Source: Guyanagaster necrorhizus
Taxonomy: Eukaryota; Basidiomycota; Agaricomycetes; Agaricales; Physalacriaceae
Direction: 5' to 3'
Length of the DNA stretch: 64,000 nt
NCBI RefSeq assembly: GCF_019112545.1
Contig: NW_025064888.1
Location: 145,383-209,382, forward strand
Shown: positions 60,225 to 64,000 of the stretch, one piece after another
Position numbering within the stretch: the stretch's first letter is position 1
How the letters are laid out: every line of letters begins with the position of its first letter
Translations under genes and position numbers: made by a program
The notes under the pieces: model-generated
What the model was told of the DNA's origin: nothing
The model's database searches: none
Seen by the model: only the letters and a program-made list of their open reading frames with translations

Positions 60225-60821
60225 TCAACTTGGCCCCGTAAAGATCTTGTGCGGCCGCAACTGTTCTCCTGGGACTGCAAACCGTGCAGATCTCTCAATA
60301 TCACCCATGATATTCTGGAACCCTTCTGCTGTCATCTTCTTCATCTTGAATGTTAGGCGGGCCACTCAAGCCAATTATGGCACCAACGACTTCCCCGTCG
60401 TTGCAGACGCCATCCATCATACATCCACTTTGAAGACCCCGTTTTACAGGACGTTTTCCACTGAAGAGACGCGTCAATTCCTTCACGAACCATAGCCGGT
60501 ACAAATTTTACTAACGGTCACTTGCTTCTTGATGCCACTCCGCGCTGCTGATTTGAGCTTCTCCGCTGCGGCGTTCACCTGCTTTGGCGTACGCTCCTTT
60601 GGCTTCCTTCCAGCGATCTCCTCCTCCAAACTTGGCGCATATTGAGCAAGTTCTACAAAAGCCGCGCAAGAACCCTCAGGATCCTCTGGAACTGGATAGT
60701 TTTTCGAGTCTGTCAAGATGCCAGCAGTGACTTTATTGGCTGTGAGGGTTGAGCCTCGTCTTCTTGGCGGCGGCACCAGAAGGCGCGTCGGATTTCGCTT
60801 GCGGGTTGTAGTGGATGACAT
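60225..60821 (-). pseudogene. Small unknown gene, apparently frameshifted
   Basis: I do not recognise the family with confidence. Exon 1 is clearly coding: MSSTTTRKRNPTRLLVPPPR, then PEDPEGSCAAFVELAQYAPS and KQVNAAAEKLKSAARSGIKK. An intron (GTGACC...CTTCAG) joins it to WKTSCKTGSSKWMYDG. The coding look then continues in another frame as VCNDGEVVGAIIGLSGPPNI and, in a third frame, as MKKMTAEGFQNIMGDIERSA, ending RPHKIFTGPS. The first shift coincides with a 4-bp tandem duplication (GATGGATG near 60412-60420). I could not find introns that repair both shifts. It may be a recent pseudogene, a sequence error, or a gene with an odd intron. Confidence 0.55.
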
Positions 60822-61872
60822 TGACGATTATCTCTGAGAAATACACGTAAATAGTGGCGTTGGCGTGTGAGATGGTGAAGATAAAATGAAAGAGAAAGAG
60901 TTGACTGGGGAAAATGCGTTCAAATAGGTTCGCACATCACGTGTTGAGTATCTGGTGGCTATGGGATTGGGAATCCGCGGGTGGCGGGATCATATCCGCA
61001 CCTCGGTAGCTCAGCAGAGCACTTCAACAGTATGATAGGGCATTCAAAGAGGGACCATATAAAGAGAAGTGCTTAGCGCCTCCCTTATGCACCATTTATT
61101 TTTTCTCTCCACCCTGGCGTAGCAGAAAGTGGAGATTAGCAGTAGGCTCGCCCAGGCGTGGAACGTCTGCGCCAAGTGCAATGATTTAAATGGAAGATGA
61201 CGGATCAAGAGAGGTCGGAACCGGCAAGAACCCAACTTGGAACAACAGAGTTGTGTGGCGGGTATTACATAGTTCATCAGCACAGCAGCAAATGTTCGAG
61301 ATTTGAACAAAATCATTATTACTGTTGGAGATTCCGTATGTAATATGCATGGCTTCAGGAAGCGCAGTGTGGCGTCTATTAAGGGAGCCAATTTGAAAGT
61401 TAGGAGTATGATAAGAAAAAAAAAAGCCCCTCTTCATTGCAACTGGTATCGCTCGAATCATTAGAGATGCTCTACATTGCCTACAGACAACACAACTGCT
61501 TGATGAGTGATCCCTAACGAGATACTGACACTGGTTGCGCATGACGACTGCTAGTAAATGCGCACCATTTAGGAAGGTCGCGTGGCACAACCCTCAACCC
61601 TGCTAATGTAAGCCTTACATAAGTGACTTGGGCAGAGGGTTGCCGGGTCGCCTTAAATTCTTTATCTCCCTTTTTTGATTCTCTAGACTTCCCCACCACG
61701 AACCAACCGCCCCACACCCGTAAGTCCCGCCACCTCCTTCGTCGTCCTCTACAACGTCAAGCTCATCTATTGTCTGTCGTCAGCTCACCCAACCTTATCT
61801 CCAGCTATCGTGAGTGTTTGACGCGCTCCTGTACGCGTCGTACCCATGCTCAACGTTGTCTCTTTCTGCTAG
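60822..61872. other. Intergenic region with 14-3-3 leader and 5'UTR intron
   Basis: About 1 kb. The right part is pyrimidine-rich (61660-61740), which suits the promoter and leader of a highly expressed gene. A probable 5'UTR intron (61810-61872, ATC/GTGAGT...TGCTAG) ends exactly before the 14-3-3 start codon. A poly-A run lies near 61418-61428. No other gene is supported. Confidence 0.55.
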
Positions 61873-62805
61873 ATGCCTGAATCCCGTGAAGATTCTGTCT
61901 ACCTCGCTAAGCTCGCTGAGCAGGCAGAGCGATATGAAGGTTAGCCCTGATTGCCTCACTTTGCATTTAGCCCCTCTGTGACCTTATCACTCTCAGAAAT
62001 GGTCGAGAACATGAAGCGAGTTGCCTCGTCAGACCAGGAACTCACTGTCGAGGAGCGTAATCTACTCTCCGTCGCCTACAAGAATGTTATCGGTGCCCGC
62101 CGTGCTTCATGGAGAATCGTCTCCTCAATCGAGCAGAAAGAAGAGTCGAAAGGCAACGAGGCTCAAGTATCCATGATCAAGGGCTACCGGGAGAAGATTG
62201 AAAGCGAGTTGGCAAAAATCTGCGAGGACATCCTCGACGTCCTCGATAAGCATCTGATCCCTTCTGCGGCGTCAGGCGAGTCGAAGGTGTTCTACCACAA
62301 GATGTAAGTTCTTGGATTTATTCGTCTTGTGTTCTTATCCATCGATATGATAGGATGGGCGACTACCACCGTTACTTGGCCGAATTTGCCACCGGCGACA
62401 AGCGGAAAGACAGCGCTGACAAGTCTTTGGAGGCGTACAAGGCTGCTTCGGACGTTGCTGTCACTGAGCTACCTCCCACACATCCTATCCGTCTTGGTCT
62501 TGCCCTCAATTTCTCTGTCTTCTACTACGAAATTCTCAACAGCCCCGACCGCGCATGCCATCTCGCCAAGCAGGCATTCGATGACGCTATTGCCGAGCTC
62601 GACACTCTATCCGAGGAGAGTTACAAAGATTCGACACTCATCATGCAACTCCTCCGCGACAACCTCACGCTCTGGACGTCCGACATGCAGGACTCTGGTA
62701 AGCCATCTTTTCAAATATGGAGGGACTCTTCTAAGTTTTCTTGGTTCTGTAGATAAGCCTCCTATTGAGAAAGAGGAGCCCGCTGACGCACCGGCTGACG
62801 AATAG
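61873..62805 (+). CDS. 14-3-3 protein
   Basis: 14-3-3 proteins are phosphoserine/threonine-binding dimers that regulate signalling, cell cycle and transcription. The family sequence is nearly complete: [20 protein letters not shown] then [80 protein letters not shown] and [20 protein letters not shown]. The final helix shows [18 protein letters not shown]. The groove residues Lys, Arg and Arg-Tyr are in the usual places. Four coding exons; about 255 residues with an acidic tail [10 protein letters not shown]. The ATG directly follows the acceptor of a 5'UTR intron. Confidence 0.97.
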
Positions 62806-63139
62806 ATGCTACGCTTGTTTTTTATTACCGTTCTCACGTATTTCGACCCTTGACGTTTCATCGTCGTGCTTCTTCTCTGCATCAACCCTCTCATTCATTG
62901 TCATCTGCATACACACCCTCACCAGCCGCGATGTTATATTATCCGTAGTCTCCATGATCCTTTTGTCGTGTTTCGTAAAATGATAAAAGATATTCAGCTT
63001 TAAGATACTCATCATGAGCTGGTGCCAATGGTTGCTTTATTAGGCCAAGGTGATATTGTACTACATTGGCTTTTGATCTAGAGACGGTTATTTTTGTTCT
63101 CGTCATCAGACGCCCACCACCCATGCTTTTCGCTTTGCT
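62806..63139. other. Intergenic between 14-3-3 and BST1
   Basis: 3' flank of 14-3-3 and promoter of the following gene, same strand. I see no further feature. Confidence 0.5.
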
Positions 63140-64000
63140 ATGACACATGCAAAAGCTACGATATTTCTCGGCCTTTTTTCTCTAGTCTCGGTTGTTATAT
63201 TATATCTATCAACGTTGGACGTTCAGAATAATCTTTCTCCACAAGGATGTCGCATGTCGAGGATGTCGCCGTCATATATCCTGCAAACAGAGTTCAACGC
63301 TTCGTGGACTTCACTGGCCAACCGTTATAGCCTCTGGTTGTATCGAGAGGTAGGATGGGAATCCAATATGGTGCGATGGCGATTGTAGTATATGATACTG
63401 TTTTTTTAGTTTCTCAACAGATACATGGCAGCCAGCCCGTTTTGTTCATTCCAGGAAATGCTGGGTCGTCACGTCAAGTCAGGTCTATATCCTCATCCGC
63501 GGTTCGGCAGTTCTATTCTTCCCCTCATTTGTTGTCGCAAGCATTCGAAAGCACGTCCTTCAAACCGCTGGATTTCTTTGCTGGTGCGTGTGCCATCAAG
63601 ACTAAGAGGCTCGTCTGATCTTTTTCTTTCCATACAGTTGAATTCAATGAGGACCTTTCAGCCTTCCATGGGCCCACCATGGAATCTGAGACTGCATACA
63701 CGGCTGACGCCATTGCTTATATTCTGTCCATGTATCCTCCAAACACGCCAATCATAATTTTAGGCCACTCCATGGGAGGCATCATTGCTACGTCCCTTTT
63801 ACCTTCAGACAAAATATCAGCTATCATAACCATGTCGACACCTCATCTCCTTCCGCCGGCGCGCTTTGACCAGCGTATCGATCGAATATACGACCGCAAC
63901 AAGCTCGTGCTGGAGAGCGACCCGACACCGATACTGTCGATATGTGGAGGTGCGACGGATATGATGATACCCTCCGAGTCGTGTATTTTGGAGAGGATGG
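63140..64000 (+). CDS. BST1: GPI inositol-deacylase (Bst1/PGAP1), 5' part
   Basis: This ER membrane lipase removes the inositol acyl chain from GPI anchors so that anchored proteins can leave the ER. The start MTHAKATIFLGLFSLVSVVI supplies a membrane segment at about residues 8-24. Next are SRMSPSYILQTEFNASWTSL, ANRYSLWLYREVGWES, then after an intron GSQPVLFIPGNAGSSRQVRS. The lipase nucleophile elbow is in IIILGHSMGGIIATSLLPSD, followed by TMSTPHLLPPARFDQRID. At least four exons are visible (introns near 63370-63420 and 63583-63636). The gene runs off the right edge, so the C-terminal membrane domain is not seen. Confidence 0.93.

Noticed and set aside
60995..61050. tRNA-like A-box (GGTAGCTCAGCAGAGC)
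   Set aside because: It resembles a D-arm, but there is no GGTTCRANTCC B-box within the next 90 bases and no acceptor stem can be formed.
1..64000. CRISPR arrays, prophage or bacterial operons
   Set aside because: The window is eukaryotic with spliced genes; no regularly spaced repeats were seen.

Overview
The window is nuclear DNA from a filamentous basidiomycete, most likely an Agaricomycete. Genes are densely packed on both strands and broken by many roughly 50-60 nt introns with GT(A/G)NGT donors and CTNAC branch sites. The gene content is fungal: a chromodomain Ty3/gypsy element, tandem S53 sedolisins, an Uds1 septation protein, RIB7 and DLD1. All gene models are my own splicing by eye. 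Spans run from start codon to stop codon and include introns.

Layout. Bases 1-4576 hold two 5'-truncated Ty3/gypsy remnants in tandem. A related LTR lies in inverted orientation at the left edge. The second remnant and the DNA after it form a 3.4 kb block (1901-5310) in which I find no CG dinucleotide at all. The block ends about 175 bp before the TFIIB gene. From 5.5 to 31.6 kb there is a housekeeping stretch: TFIIB (SUA7), RRS1, a gene-poor gap with one tautomerase-like gene, TAF12, TIP41, dynein light intermediate chain, RIB7, eIF3m, a B-box/DUF2009 protein, two tandem secreted sedolisins, a Tls1/C9orf78 homologue, an orphan gene and mitochondrial uS4m. From 31.8 to 52.5 kb come gamma-tubulin complex GCP2, the rRNA acetyltransferase KRE33/NAT10, a second orphan gene, valyl-tRNA synthetase, a decayed secreted nucleoside hydrolase, mitochondrial D-lactate dehydrogenase and the TREX-2 subunit PCID2/Thp1. 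From 52.5 to 57 kb is a gene-poor region with an intron-containing tRNA-Pro(CGG), a possible LTR and an inverted tRNA-Pro-like fragment. The right end holds an Uds1 coiled-coil protein, a small gene that looks frameshifted, 14-3-3 and the 5' part of the GPI inositol-deacylase BST1/PGAP1.

How the genes relate. There is no secondary-metabolite cluster and no dedicated defence or mobile system beyond the retroelements. Several genes serve ribosome production and translation (RRS1, KRE33, eIF3m, uS4m, ValRS, tRNA-Pro) or general transcription (TFIIB, TAF12). Four pairs are head-to-head with only 84-241 bp between start codons (TIP41/DLIC, RIB7/eIF3m, uS4m/GCP2, DLD1/PCID2), so each pair probably shares a bidirectional promoter.

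The signals most worth following are the CpG-free block and its sharp edge, the two in-frame starts of ValRS, a 7-nt microexon in GCP2, two candidate GC-AG introns, an apparent frameshift by 4-nt duplication near 60.4 kb, and the tRNA-Pro-like fragment. I did not find a clearly new multi-gene system.
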